This document shows positions 26,365 to 38,900 of a stretch of DNA of 64,000 nucleotides, one piece after another. The stretch's first letter is position 1. Each line of letters opens with the position of its first letter. The notes beneath the pieces were generated by a model. It worked only from the letters and a program-made list of their open reading frames with translations, ran no database searches and was not told where the DNA came from. A program made the translations under genes and the position numbers. The stretch is from the NCBI RefSeq assembly GCF_001522545.3, contig NC_031768.1, forward strand, positions 81,811,769 through 81,875,768, given 5' to 3'. This stretch comes from Parus major (lineage: Eukaryota; Chordata; Aves; Passeriformes; Paridae).

Positions 26365-27693
26365 ACCTCACAAAGTCATTTTCCACTGTCATGTAGGAAG
26401 AATAATCTGCAGTTGCAGGACCAAAAAAGGCCTCATGTGCTGTCTTTTAATTTTGCATTGAAGTTCTTGGTTACGTGGATGGAAAGGCATCCACTCTCAA
26501 CCCCAAGCGTGTGCCATCTGCCTTCCCTCCACAGTGGAGCATTCAGAGAACAGCGGAGCATTAGTCAGCAGGTAGAGATTGCCTCTTTTCCCCCATTTCA
26601 TGACAGGCTGCATTTTTGCCATGACGTCCTCTTTAAACCAGTGATAGATGTGGCCTGAAACACCCGACAGGGCTACTTTCTAGGAAGAGTAAGTATACCC
26701 CAAATTTTTAGGGCATGTTTCTTTTCAGAGCATAATGCTCTGCTTGCTCCCCAGATTGGTCCCTGGAGAACATGAGCAAGTACCCAAGACTCCTGCAGTT
26801 CCCTGAAGCTTTGCAGAACAAAAAGAGTGAGGGGTTAATTTAAAGTCTAATGCTCCACATGGCAGTGCAAGATGCAACCATCAGGCCTTTGGGCTGATCC
26901 TCCTGTAATTTCCCTTCCATTTTCTGTGATTCAATTACATTCCAGCCAAGGTTTGGAGCCCATCAGAATGAATTGCACAGCAGATTGGGTCACAGTCCCT
27001 GAAGAAAAGTTCAGAATAAATTCTGGTGTCTGCCACCATTACTCTCAGCATTTCACAGAAGAGTCAAACTATTACTTAGTTTCTGGAATTGGAGGACTCT
27101 AGTAACCAGGTATTTTCCTGAAGCTGGAAGTAGTATGGAAAAAAAAGGTTCTTCTTTTTATTTTCATTTAAGCCAGATAAATCACAAGCATTTACATTAC
27201 ACCTTTCTTTTCCCCATGCTGAGAGTAAAGGAGAAAAACCTCAGCAAACACTAATGATTAGATTTCACATGATTTTTGAGCCTAATTTAAGAACTACTAG
27301 TGCTTTCTTCTTTATCTCTAAAAAGTCAACATTTGTAAAGCAGTGCAGCACTACTTTTACAAGTAAAAAAACCAAAACACCAAAGGAAAAAAATGTGGAT
27401 ATCAGATTAAGCTTTGTATTTTCCAAAACTTAAAACTGGTTATCTTTCACATTTTCAATTAGACAACTTTAAGAAATATTCATAAAAACAGCTAGCAAGC
27501 AAGAATTGTTGTATTTTTAGATGAAAGTCTATAAAATCCTGTTTATAAGGATTTGAAAAAGTAACTGCTATCATGGCACCAGAATCCTGCAGGTGTGTGT
27601 TATCTCCTGTAAGGAAGGGATGAATGCAACAGCAAATGATGTAATCCTATCAAAATAATAAAACTATAAATGAATTCTGATTAAAAAGTCAGC

Positions 27694-28320
27694 ATGGTCT
27701 TACAGGTAGTAATAATTTTTTACTTTAATAATTGTACATTTTCATTCTTTATTCCAAGACAAGTTAAAGGCAAGGAAATTAATAATGTGCTTTGGACTGA
27801 AAACATTTTTCTGATTGAAAAGCCTGATTTTACAGAGGAAACTATGTATAAATTCATCAGGAGACTCCTCAAAAAGACTCCTCACATTTTTAAGAGGATA
27901 TTTTTGCTAAATAAAACTCTCATAGCAGGAGGGGCTTATACTCTTCAAGTACTCTTGTCTTTGAGATTCATACCTAAATTGTCCCAAGGCCTAGAATCCC
28001 CTGGCGCTTGTGCATATTCAAAGGTCAAAGAAACAGCGGTAACTGGGAATTGCTCAGAGGCAGCAGTTCTACAGAGTTCCCAGTTTTTCAGGGCAAGAGC
28101 TGGGCTGGTTGTTCCTGTGGGATGTAGGGTGACCTGCAGTGTTTGGCCTTTCACAGCAGGATATTTGAATTACTGTGCTGGTAACATGACATTGCACTGG
28201 TACTGTCTGAGAAATGCATGTCGTTCAAGGGCAAGGACTGAATACTTTTCTTCTATAGCTTTTTGGGGATTTGGAGTTGAATTATTTTTGAAAATTACAA
28301 TTTATTTCTTATTTGAATGA
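27694..28320 (+). other. Longest ORF of the window, 208 codons, no recognised domain
   Basis: An uninterrupted ATG-to-TGA frame of 208 codons, about 40% longer than any other frame in the window. It would begin MVLQVVIIFYFNNCTFSFFI, a hydrophobic N-terminus, and end with another hydrophobic stretch (VELFLKITIYFLFE). The middle is basic (RRLLKK, KRIFLLNK) and the second half is cysteine-containing. No motif of a known family was recognised, no Kozak context stands out and no repeat family was seen under it. With the stop density of such AT-rich DNA, a frame this long is uncommon by chance, so it is listed. A chance ORF or a decayed retrocopy remains more likely than a gene. Confidence 0.12.
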
Positions 28321-28817
28321 TCACTTCTTTTTTTTCTTGTGTAAAAACCAATGCTTTTCACACCTTTCATATCTTAGACCCTCATGTAGTTGAAACAAGT
28401 CTTGGATATAAGGTTGTATATCAGCTGCTGGTAACACTTTTCTTCCTAAATGCTCAGGGTTTTTTTTAATAGCCAAAAGCTCCAACATGTCACATCTAGA
28501 GAAGCCAATTAAAAAAAAAAAAATCAGCCAAAAAGTCAACACTACATAAAGTATTCTGCAGGCATAGGCAATACAAGTAAGCATAAGAATAAATACATTG
28601 GCAAATATTTCCAGGTTATAGAAGGAATTAATTCAATTTGATTATTACTGTTAACATTTTCCTCAGCTTAGGAGTTTGGTAAGAAAAAAAAAAACTGCAG
28701 ACCTTGGCCCATCACTACACTGAAAAGGTAAAAATCTCAAAAGTTATGAAAATCCATAGTTTAAAATCATCTTTCTTCATACAGTCTTCAAGGGAGGATA
28801 GAAGCACCTCTAGTTTC

Positions 28818-28851
28818 TTTCTTTGAGGATTTTCTCCCTTTCTTTGAGGAT
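28818..28851 (+). repeat. Short tandem duplication, 21-base period
   Basis: TTTCTTTGAGGAT occurs at 28818-28830 and again at 28839-28851, separated by a short pyrimidine stretch. Confidence 0.85.
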
Positions 28852-31800
28852 ACTCAGCCTCCTGCACTAAGCTTTACCCTTGAGACAGCTCCAACACAGT
28901 GACAGACACAGCCATCCAGGCAGAGACTTTATCACAGCTAAATGAAATCAAAGCCTTCAAAATACACAAGATCTTCAGCTTGTGTAATTTTTGTATAAAG
29001 AGACTTGGGACACAAAAGAATAATTTTATTCTCATTGCTGAATTCAGCATCATTCACAGCTTTTTTCCTGGGTCGACGCTTCAAACACTTGATAAATTGC
29101 ATAGCAATGACAGTCAGGAAGCAATGAGGTGATGACCAAAATCAGATAAGAGGCTCTAGCCCCACATTCACCTAGAGACAGTGCAGTTTCTTCTCTGGAA
29201 TTCCCATGCAATTCCCAAACCTATAGGTTTATCAAACCTCCAGAAATGCAGACACCATGGGTAACCAGCAGACAGAAAGGCACTAATCTCAGGAAACAAA
29301 AAACAAGGCTGCAAACCCTTCAGAGTCCATGCACACCACCTGCCTTCCTAGCAAGCAACCCTTAAGCAAGCTTCTTTTTAACATGCTCTTCTCAGTCAGG
29401 TGTTAAAATAACTGACTGCTACCAGCACTATTTAGAAGCATCATTATAATGGATTTGGAAATGAATTAACACAAATCAGAGTGGTAGCGCATCAGTGCCC
29501 ACAGCAATATTGCAGAGGGAAATAACTGCCTGTTGAATATTGAACTGGAAGGTGAGAGCTTTGTAGCACTGCACAAGAGACATTTTAGGTGACAAGAGAT
29601 GTGGCTGCACCTCAGCAAGCTCTGGGTAAGATTTCAAGGAGGAACTCTTTTGTGTTGAGTGACTTCAGGAGCAAGTAGGCATATGTTATTGCCACTTTCT
29701 CATAGGCGGGGAGAGATTTCTATATACACAAAATATCAATATCAATGCCAAATTTGGATCGTCAAATATTGACATAATTATGTCATAATTATGGAGACAC
29801 ATTCAGAGGCAGATCTTTGCTCTGCAGAAAGATGGAACAAAATCCAGAGACAATATTTAGGAATACAAAGGTTCAGGGCTCAGCACTCTCTAAGATCTGA
29901 CTTAATATTCTTTCTCAGAGAAGATATTGCTCATGAAAGTCAAAAGAAATCACAGGTTATGTTCCATTTGTATCCACTGAAATGGCCAGGAATACAAATA
30001 CAAGAAGTTGTGTACAAGTCCTTGAGTGAGGTCTCTAGTAACAAAAGCATTGGCTGAAGTCAGTCCCAGTGGAACACTCTCAGCTACTCCTACACATCCT
30101 TGCAAATTATCTTCTCCGATGCTCTGGAGAAATGAAAATTGTAGATCTCAGCTAGAGGTCTTAGACTGAGCAAAATATAGCATACCAGGCCATACTCCTG
30201 GCCTAATAATTCACTCATAAATAACCATTCCATTCTTCTTGACTGCACATATCTTCTAATTTTCCATAAGTCCTGCATCAGGTGAATGGACACAGAAAGA
30301 AACTTGCACAGCAGTATCAAACAGATTAACACAGAAAAGAAATACATGTTTATGATGAGAATAAGAGCCACAAGAAAGATTTTTTATGTTTTTCCAGCTA
30401 TGTGAAATGCATAAAAATGCAGCTCAAATTGGCACTGGGGAATTATCTTCCCACCTTCACCCAGGTCCTCCAAATTTCAGGAAAAGGACTTGCTAAGGGT
30501 GTATAGTTCTGGTATCATTAAGCAGCACTATAATTGAGACAGCATCAAGCTCTCTTGTTTCCTTTTTTTCGCTCAGTGTCTTCCACCTTGCTTCACCTCT
30601 GCAGCTCTCCACTGCTGTGCAGTATTGAGCCCCAGCCATATCTGCCTGAGCTGTTAATTGAACATTTTCTGCTCTCAGTTTATAGAGCTCTTCATAGATT
30701 TATGGAAAAAAAAAATCACCCTTCTCCTTTCATAGCTCATAACCAGTCGCAATAAAGACATCTCTCTAAAATCACCAAATTATAATCTAATGAAATCTAT
30801 TGAAAATTTCAGTTGCACTAAACAAGGTCAGTGCTTAGAAGAAACGAAGTGTCATCCAGAAATGGAGATCAAAGTAATTCCCTTCCATTCCTGCTGCTGC
30901 CATAGAGACCAAGGGAGGGGGAAGAAGGAAAGAAGAAATTTAACAGACTTAATTCTTCCTGAAATTTATAATTAACTACAAGGGAAAAGGGACTATTATC
31001 ACATTTCTAAAGAATAAAGGAGAAAAAAGTTGAGCTTTTGACAAGATATAATTACCAGACATTACATATGCAGTGCACATTGGTTTGTTCTGCGTAATTT
31101 TCTTGAAATTCCCCCCCAAAATGATTTTATTTTTCTACAAAAGACAACATGTGTCTCATCAGTTTACATTCATAATGTCTGAAATCCAAACGCTAGAGAC
31201 TCACAATAATTGTTCCAAAATTTACCACTGGTAAATAAAGATTTGAAATAAATACTCAGATACGCTCCCCATCTGTCAAACATCCCTGAGTATGTTCTCC
31301 AGCTAAGATAAATGGTAATCAATGAAAAGGATCTTCCTACTCTTCTAAGCCCGTGCAGTTTAGCCAGCAGCCAACCCATAGTCATCAAAGCTGTCCTCAA
31401 GTACCACTTCAGAATAGACTTTACTAAATTACATGTAAATTTTATGGATTCAGCACTATTACACTTTTAGGGTCTGGCAGGAAAACACCACAGTTTGAAG
31501 TGCTCATCAGCACCTAATAATGACTATAGAAAAAGATTTTGATTTTTGCTAAATGCAAATCTCTTGGGGGGAAATCATTATGTTTCTTTTGTTTTCAGTT
31601 TGTTATAGCCAGGAAATTCAGCACAAAAAAAACTTAGCTACCCAGTTTATGACTCCAAACTGCAATAAGTCAAAGCCTGGAGTCTTGGAAAGAAAAAACA
31701 ACAATGTTGCCCAGATCTATTAACAATATGCACGCACAAAAATGTGGGGGTTTTTCGTTTGTTTCACATCCAGCTAAATTTAAATCAAATACTCATGCAG

Positions 31801-32543
31801 TAAAGCTCTCTACAGCTCTGTTAGTTTTGGTAAGATTATACCAGTCTGTAAGACCTGAGGCACTGGTTAACCTCAGCATCTGTATTGAGCTTTATAATTT
31901 CCTAACTTTGGGACTGATCTACAGCCTCTCAGACATGTACAGCTCATCTTGCAGGAAGTCCCACAAAACAAACTGAACCTCATTCTCTAAGTATGTGCCT
32001 TTTTAAGGCATAATGAAGGTTTTTTTCCGATTAACATAATCAACCAGGGGAGAAGGGATGGGACAACAGGTCTATGACAAAGTCATTTCAGCATAAATAA
32101 TTTTCTAACTATTAGCTATTTGCACTAGTATCAGGCTGAAATTATCAAAAATTCAACTAAACCTTCTAGTGGATTCATCTGCAAAGTGGGACCAGCAGCT
32201 GGCACACAGTGTGTGGACCTGCTCCTCACCTCCAGCAGATGACCTGATCTCATGGACCATTCTGCCCTTCTCAGAGCATCTTAGAACTGCTTCTGCTGCC
32301 ACTCTAAATCAGAGATGCTGGAACAGCAAGGTCACCCCAGTGGTGTCATCTCCACATTTTTCCATTCTTCAGCCATGTTCTAAAATCCAGATCAACTGAG
32401 TTGGTTTTGGAAGTCAGTTTTGTAAGCTAAATGCTAAATGTTTTCCTTCTCATTTGGAAAATCCACAGTATCCTACTGTGGCACAAGACCTGCTCCTACA
32501 TTTCCCTAATAAAGCACACTATCATATGTTTGTGGATTAATAA

Positions 32544-32593
32544 TTGTATACCTAATGTAGATTCATAATTACATACCTAATGTAGTTTCAAAT
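32544..32593 (+). repeat. Short tandem duplication, 25-base period
   Basis: TACCTAATGTAG followed by (A/T)TTCA is repeated with a 25-base period (shared core at 32549 and 32574). Two slightly diverged copies. Confidence 0.88.
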
Positions 32594-35500
32594 CAAACTA
32601 GACAGACAAATTTTATAACTCTCCTCTGCTTTACTCTTAACTTCGCGCTACAAAGTGGGGTGGTGAGTGTGTGGAGTGGGAGAGATCTACAGAAAAGTCA
32701 TAGCACACCCAGAGTGTGCCAGATGTTTGCCCTGTCACTGACCACTGTAACTTCTTATTTTCCATGACCATCATGCATATTGTGAGTTCTGATCACACAT
32801 CTGTTCAGAATTTTGCCTAAAGTGCACACAGTGGTGTCCCCTGTTCCATATATATGGCTGGATGAGCAGAAGAAAATAGGATAGACAGATGTAGCTGGCT
32901 CCTGGCAACCTTGTCATTCAAAATTGTACACATGCAACTTTAGGATGGGTTAACAACATAAACAAGCTTACTGCTTTTCTATTCAGCACTGGTACCAAAT
33001 GGGGAGCGGGGGTTCATTCTGTCTTTAATTCATTGTTTTAAACGTGTGAATTAAATTCTTAGAAAAGGTGCTGAATGGGCAGTCATGAAAGACAATGGTT
33101 ATTATTTCAAACTAGACTAATACAAAATTTGTAAAAAAGACACAAAAATAAAAACAAAATGCCAAATGTCTTCACTAGTGGAATGAACCAAGCCTTTTTT
33201 TAATACACAAAAAAAATATATAAAAAACACTTTTTTTTTTTCCAGTAATGTGAAATCACATTTTCAATTAATTGCTCCACAGGGGTCAGTGGCAATCAAA
33301 TTAAATATAAGACCTGTGTAGTGACTAATCTGGTGTAAATCTCTACTTAATTGGAAGCTAACAACAAGAATCTCTAAAAAAGAAGTAAACGTTGCAGAAT
33401 TTTCAATATTTTGAGGACAGGAATTTCTTTTTGCAGCTAAAAAAACAAGTTCAAGCTGAGTGTTCTCCTTGGTTCTGAAGGCAATTTCTCTTTTTTACAA
33501 ACTGAAAGACACAGTTCTGGGACACAGGAGTCCTGCTGCTGCCAGTGCTCAGTGCTGAGCACTTAGGAGTCAGGCACAGTAAGTGGTTTAGGATTCTTAA
33601 ATAAATATGGATTATTTAAGTGGTGCCTCTTCTTTGTGTACATCTTCTCAAAACACAAAAGCATTCAGGTGATAAAATCTAAGATCTTAAGCAAACCTCA
33701 AAATACAACTCCCAAACAAAACAAGTGGCAACCAACACTAATAGTTTCTTAAGAACATGACTGATATTAAGGATATTAAACCAGTAGTCTAGATGGCCCA
33801 GGAAGTTTCAAAATCTCTCTTATGAGAGGTCTTTATAGCCCTGCCATTGGCCTTCCAGGTTCTAAGCCTGCAGAGTTGCCACCTCTGAGCTCTCCTTTCT
33901 AGAAACTAGTGCCAGAAAGCTTTTTGGGCTTTTCCCCAGTGAAAGTTAATCATCTTTTCTACGCCACCTAATACCAAGAACTGGGGGTTCCAGGGGAGCA
34001 GCCCCTGTTACAGTGAGAAACATAGAGCTATTTATGTTCTTTTTCACCAGTGACTGCTCCAGTTGTATTCATAAGTCTGTATAAGGCAGAAGGATGGAAT
34101 AAGAGCTGGTACCTAGAGGAGAGGACAGCACGTTGCCTTTGAATGTTGGGAGGCACAGTGGGAATGTTCTTCCCTTTCAAAAACTCCTGGTGCTCCCACT
34201 GGGATGGAGGTTCAACATAAGCTTTAATTTATACTGAATTCTTTCTAATGATAAAATAACGCCACCAATTAAAATGTTTTATGTGACAGTAAAGGAAAGA
34301 TGCTATGCTGGCAGTGTGATCAATTAAAATAAAGCAGGACAACCATAAGAAGCTGTCCTTGACTGATTCAGCATTTCTGTAGTCCTGTGTTCAGAAGTGC
34401 ATGGAAAAATGAAGGAAATAAAAAGAAGAGGAAAAATTTATGCAAATTAATATCTCAAATCTATCTTAAACATACTTTACACTTTGGCTGAAAAAACATC
34501 AGTAGGATTTAAGATTTGGCAAGGTATATCAGAAACTATTTTTATTAGATGCCATCTTTTACCATGTGGAGTTCAAAGCAGGATCTGTAGATCCACTGAA
34601 CATAATCTACAAGGGCACATTCACTCCACCACATTTGTGTCATTTTCTATAATGCAAAAATACCAAAAATTCTAGACTAAATTTAATAGCAAGTGTTAAA
34701 AATGTCACCTCTTTGAACAGTGTTCATCTTTTGCAGTTTAAAAATTATTTATCTTTTACTCGTTTTTTATTACTTAAGATCTGAAGAATAAACCTGATGT
34801 ATTTACTCCCTCTAACATCAAGATCCACTTTTTCAAGACAAAGGATGGCAATTATCTGCATAAATCAGACAAATAGCTATTCAAATATGGACAATTAACA
34901 GACCTGAGGTCAAAAATTGTCACACTGTTGCTCTGTAGAATTCATGCTTATCAAAATTATTTTTTTTTAAATAACAATTTTTCTGAAAAAGGTCTGCTCT
35001 TGTTATACTGGTGAAAATTGGCATAAACAGATTAAAAAAAATTGTTGCTTTAAAGTAAGGAGGGTTACTCCAATGAAAATAAAGCCAGTAAAATCAGATT
35101 ATGGACCAACACTAATCCAGCTATTTAAATATGGCACAAAGTAAGATGAGCAAATCACTGTAACTTCTTTGGTTTCAAGCTGTTGAGATAAGAAAGTGCT
35201 CTGAAACTAGACTTTTGCCATTACTCAGCTCAGTTACATATGATATTATGTTGTTCGCACATGCCTGCAGATAGAAAGCCATGTACAATTCACATTGTAT
35301 CTCATTCAACACTAACGTTGGCAGCAAAGACTGAATATCTGGAGTTGAATATTTGAGGCTCATTCACATGCTTGACTTTCAGATCATTTCAAACACTCTG
35401 CATTGGATTCAAGAGACAGAAAAGCTGAAAGGAAAAATGTGTGTAGATGGAGTTGGGAGCCCTGCTCAAGGCAGCAGCAGTAGTGAGCCAGCAGTGAATC

Positions 35501-37328
35501 CATGTTTATTTCCCAGAAGGCCCTGGTAAAATATTCAGTGGAAAACTTTCAGCACCAATTCATAAAATAAATATGTGATGTCTCTTGACATATGAAAAAA
35601 AAAAGGTACTGGGACATGTTCTTTTCCAATTATACCATCTTAAAACTTGACTTATTCCCCTGTCCCAATCCAGTTTCTACACACCTTCATCCCAAACTCT
35701 CTAGGCCAAGCGTGGATGTAATTGCAGGTCCCCACTGCATGACAAGACACCCAGAATTAGGGTTAATCACAGCTCTTCTTTTCAAACTTTTGAACTGGAA
35801 AGCAACACTTGGGAGTGTAAAAACTGGATGTTTGGTGTGATCCTGCATCCCAGCTTTGTTCAGCAGTGCTGCATCTCCTCTGCTGAGCACTTTTCAGTGG
35901 TAGTGCATCAACAGGTACCCACAGGTGCCCCTGCTCTGCTCCAGGGCTGACTGGGGATATAGTCTCAGATACAGCACAGCTTGTGGGAGCCAGGAGGACC
36001 TGAAATGAACAGGAAGTGAATGAGGCCACAGCCTCCTCCAATTTATCCTCCTTCTGTGGACTCATTCACCTCTTGTTCTCTTCCCATATGGGTTTCTCCA
36101 CCAGCAAATGGGAATGACAGCTGGCATCTGTTTCCATGGCTCCAGTACGCTCTGTGCACTGGTCACCCACCACCCCTCTCTTCTGCCCATGGGTGCCCAG
36201 GGTTTATCTTCCCGCCCTTCTCCGTGTTACAGACAGGTGTTCCCATTCTGCATAGCTGTGACGCAAAAAAATGACAGCAGTGATGACAGCGGTGCTAACC
36301 CCTGCTTTGCCTTATCACTTGTGCAGCCTTCAGGGGTTCTGCCTACCCCAGGCATTTGGCAGGTCCTGTAGAAATGATGAAATTCATCAGAAGTAAGGCA
36401 GAGCAGAGAGCACTGTGCTGAACCCCAAAGCCGGATGTCCCCTGCAAGCTGCTCCTTATAAACCCCACCACCACCACGTGCAAAGGTGGCTGCAAACACG
36501 CGCTGAGCTGCCTGCCCCGTAGCAACAAAAAGGGAGTTCCCTTATCATCTCCCTGCCATTTAATATTAAGTTAGTTTGATAAGTTTGGGGATGTCTCAAG
36601 GAATCATTCAGCTTATCCCTATACCAGATCTTTAGGTTAGGAAGTCTCCCTAACCCTGAAGTCCTTAGCCTGACGCTGCTGCTGTGGAAAATAAATTGTC
36701 TATATCCATGTTCAGAAGAAATTTTTTAGAAGGACCATTTCCAAACAGTTCAGCTAGATCTAAAAGCAGTATTAGAGTCCTGAATTGGGACCTAGGGATT
36801 TTTATTTTTCAGGCCTAGAGACACAAAGTAATCTATGTTTTTTCCCAAAAAAAGCCAGAATAAGCCACAAGAAACTTGCATCTCTCCAATCAGAAACACC
36901 ATGACTATCTAAACTACATCTGATTGGCCTCCTTAAAATCCTAGGACCCATATAATGCCCCTTTCTTTATTATTCTTTAGTTTACAGAATAAACTGATAA
37001 GCTGAGAAAATATGTGCAGTATACCATGTATTCTGAAAGTGCTCTAGTTGCTAGAGTTATTAATAGACACAAGCATAGGCTAAGATAAAATATGAAGTCC
37101 TTTTTCTTTTGCTAGTAAAAAATTAGTAAAAAAACATATCATTTAGGAAGTCATATAGAAACAAACTGCATAATCTACAGATAAAGAGAGCAAAATGCTC
37201 ATGGAAGCAAAGCTTATTCATCACTTTATCTTGCAACCTGACACAGTACATGCTCAATCTATTTAATTACAGGAACAGAAAAATAGCAGAGAAATATGTA
37301 CACAGAACAGCAATGTTTCCAGTCCTAC

Positions 37329-37358
37329 CTTGGTCGTGACAATGCACAGACAATCCAT
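37329..37358 (-). CDS. First coding exon of a DLG-family MAGUK alpha isoform (PSD-95/SAP97-type palmitoylated N-terminus)
   Basis: On the minus strand the ten codons read MDCLCIVTTK and are followed directly by GTAGGA, a splice donor, after a complete AAG codon (phase 0). The ATG has A at -3 and G at +4, and an in-frame TGA lies 33 bases upstream (37389-37391), so the start is well defined. From memory this is the exact N-terminus of PSD-95 alpha, which continues in the next exon as KYRYQDED. In that family Cys3 and Cys5 are palmitoylated and anchor the scaffold at postsynaptic membranes, where its PDZ, SH3 and guanylate-kinase domains cluster glutamate receptors and channels. Alpha forms with a double cysteine are known for DLG4 and DLG1; the described DLG2 N-termini (MFFACYC, MICHC) differ. 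No PDZ exon was recognised in the 37 kb downstream, which argues against a compact DLG4, so DLG1 is favoured. The paralog remains an inference; the family call is strong. Confidence 0.85.
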
Positions 37359-37532
37359 TCTGTAAATCTCCACAGGAGTGTATGTAAATCATAAAAATAA
37401 ATCAGCAAGGGTGAGGAAAGGCTTTTGAATAGCATGAACAGAACCGGAGGCTTGAATCTGCACAGCCGGCTTTTCCAAGTGGGGCCCTCATAAGAAACTC
37501 GAGTCCTCCTCCACAATGCTAAAGGCAGTCAT
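37359..37532 (-). other. Probable 5' leader of the alpha transcript, with a 14-codon upstream ORF
   Basis: This stretch precedes the MDCLCIVTTK start with no obvious splice acceptor in between. It contains a short upstream reading frame, ATG at 37532 to TGA at 37488-37490, encoding MTAFSIVEEDSSFL. A TGA in frame with the main ATG lies at 37389-37391. The transcription start is not visible from sequence, so the leader may begin further up. An upstream ORF would be expected to lower translation of the main frame; that is inference. The leader could also be spliced from a more distant 5' exon. Confidence 0.45.
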
Positions 37533-37784
37533 GATGCTCACAGGGATCAGTAAACCCACTAGAAATCGTCTCAAGCAAAACTTCCAGGTGGCTTATCAGG
37601 CTTGATTGCTGCATTGTTCAATCTGAGATCAAAATATGCTGTTGAATGGTATGCAGCCCTCTAAATGGGAAGATGAGAACCACAACAAGCACAAAAGAGC
37701 AAAAGCATCACATTTCAGCCCTAGCTCTGGTTTCACAATTCTGATCTGCTGTTTCAGTATACCCATAAGATTTCCCTTGCCAAG

Positions 37785-37910
37785 TCTCTCTCTCTCAGCC
37801 TCTCTCTCGCTCTCTCTCTCTCGCTCTCTCTCAATCTCTCTCCCTCCCGCTCTCCTTCCCTGTCTTTTTTTTCCTCCCCCCTTTCACTCGCTCTCTCCCT
37901 CCTCTTCCCT
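37785..37910 (+). repeat. CT-rich pyrimidine tract (imperfect (CT)n microsatellite)
   Basis: About 126 bases are almost pure pyrimidine, mainly CTCTCT runs interrupted by CG, AA and T/C-only stretches. On the DLG coding strand the same DNA is a GA-rich purine tract about 430-550 bases upstream of the start codon. Such tracts are common near promoters and can form non-B (triplex) DNA or bind GA-binding factors. Low complexity explains the Leu/Ser-rich reading frame on the plus strand and the Arg/Glu-rich one on the minus strand; neither looks like a gene. Confidence 0.9.
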
Positions 37911-38643
37911 ACTAACTCAGAGCAAGCACAAAACACACAACTATCGGGCCCATCTATCACAGTGCTGTCACTTCTCTGCCAAAACAACTGCTTTGGGTTG
38001 CAAGGGGTTTTATTAAGAGCATGATTCCTACAAACACACATTGCTGGAAGTGCATGATTGAAACATGAAGGTGTGTGCAAGAACTCGTGCGTCACAGCTA
38101 CAATTGCTCAGAATTACTGGGTCAGATTCGGATTTGGGAAGTGAATATAAATAACAGCTGGATAAGGCGAACTTGAGCTATAGCAGAAAATAATCAGTCA
38201 GGGGAAAGAACCAGGATTTGCACATTTACACATGCACGTGGCTGTCAAGCACAACAGTGGTATAATTTTAGTTCACCACCCGTGGAAAAAACCCCTACAT
38301 TATATGCATTATTCAAAGCTTTGTAAGGGAACCTTTTTTTTTCCCCATCTATGAAAAATACATCAAACTTTTAATTAAAAAAAAGCACCTTTAACAACAG
38401 AGCTTAAACAGTCCTTAAATTCTCTCCCAAACTTTTCTTGCATCATTGACAGATTCACAGACTTAATCTATTTATTGCACATTCTCTATGTTTTTCTTGG
38501 AGTTTTACAGACTGTTTAAGCCCCCACAGCCCTACCTTTCTTGCAGTGATGCTGGTGCAGAGCTTGCCTTTCAGGTGTTTTACATGAATCATTCTCAGTT
38601 AGAAAGCTTGCTGTCAGCTCTTACGGGCTTCCCTCTCCCAGAT

Positions 38644-38707
38644 AGAGGAAGAGAGAGAGAGAGAAGAAAGACAGAGGGAGAGAGAAAGAGACTCAGAAGG
38701 GGAAAGA
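38644..38707 (+). repeat. GA-rich purine tract
   Basis: About 64 bases of nearly pure A and G with (GA)n runs. It is complementary in composition to the pyrimidine tract at 37785-37910, so a transcript crossing both could fold back on itself. The Arg/Glu-rich plus-strand frame here is a low-complexity artefact. Confidence 0.9.
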
Positions 38708-38900
38708 TATGTAAAATGAAAGCTCTGGCCAAAGAGAGAGGAAAATCAATGCTCCTATTCACTGGAGGAAAAAAAAAAAAATACAGCCAACTGGACTGTT
38801 GACAGCAACAAGAGGAAATGTCTAGACACCCATACATTACAATTCACCTTTTCAACACACTGGACAGCACAATCTCCCCTGGGTGCTTTGCTGAGGATCT

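Larger units (their letters stand above)
28321..37328. other. Intron sequence immediately downstream of the DLG alpha exon (minus strand)
   Basis: Mostly AT-rich with one small tandem duplication. A GC-richer patch at about 35800-36530 has short frames on both strands and a CCACCACCAC run, but no identifiable gene. No exon encoding KYRYQDED or a PDZ domain was found here or further down to position 1. Confidence 0.5.
37533..38900 (-). promoter_or_regulatory. Candidate alternative promoter region of the DLG alpha transcript
   Basis: The block lies immediately upstream of the alpha first exon and differs from the surrounding AT-rich sequence. It carries a 126-base pyrimidine tract, a purine tract about 730 bases away, an E-box CACGTG (about 38235), a CRE-like TGACGCA on the minus strand (about 38088-38095) and a CAGCTG E-box near 38155. 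No CpG island and no clear minus-strand TATA box were seen. The promoter role is inferred from position next to a start-codon exon; the motifs alone are weak evidence. CAGE or ATAC data from brain tissue would settle it. Confidence 0.35.

Noticed and set aside
37636..38095. Leu/Ser-rich plus-strand and Arg/Glu-rich minus-strand proteins
   Set aside because: They are translations of the CT/GA microsatellite; low complexity only.
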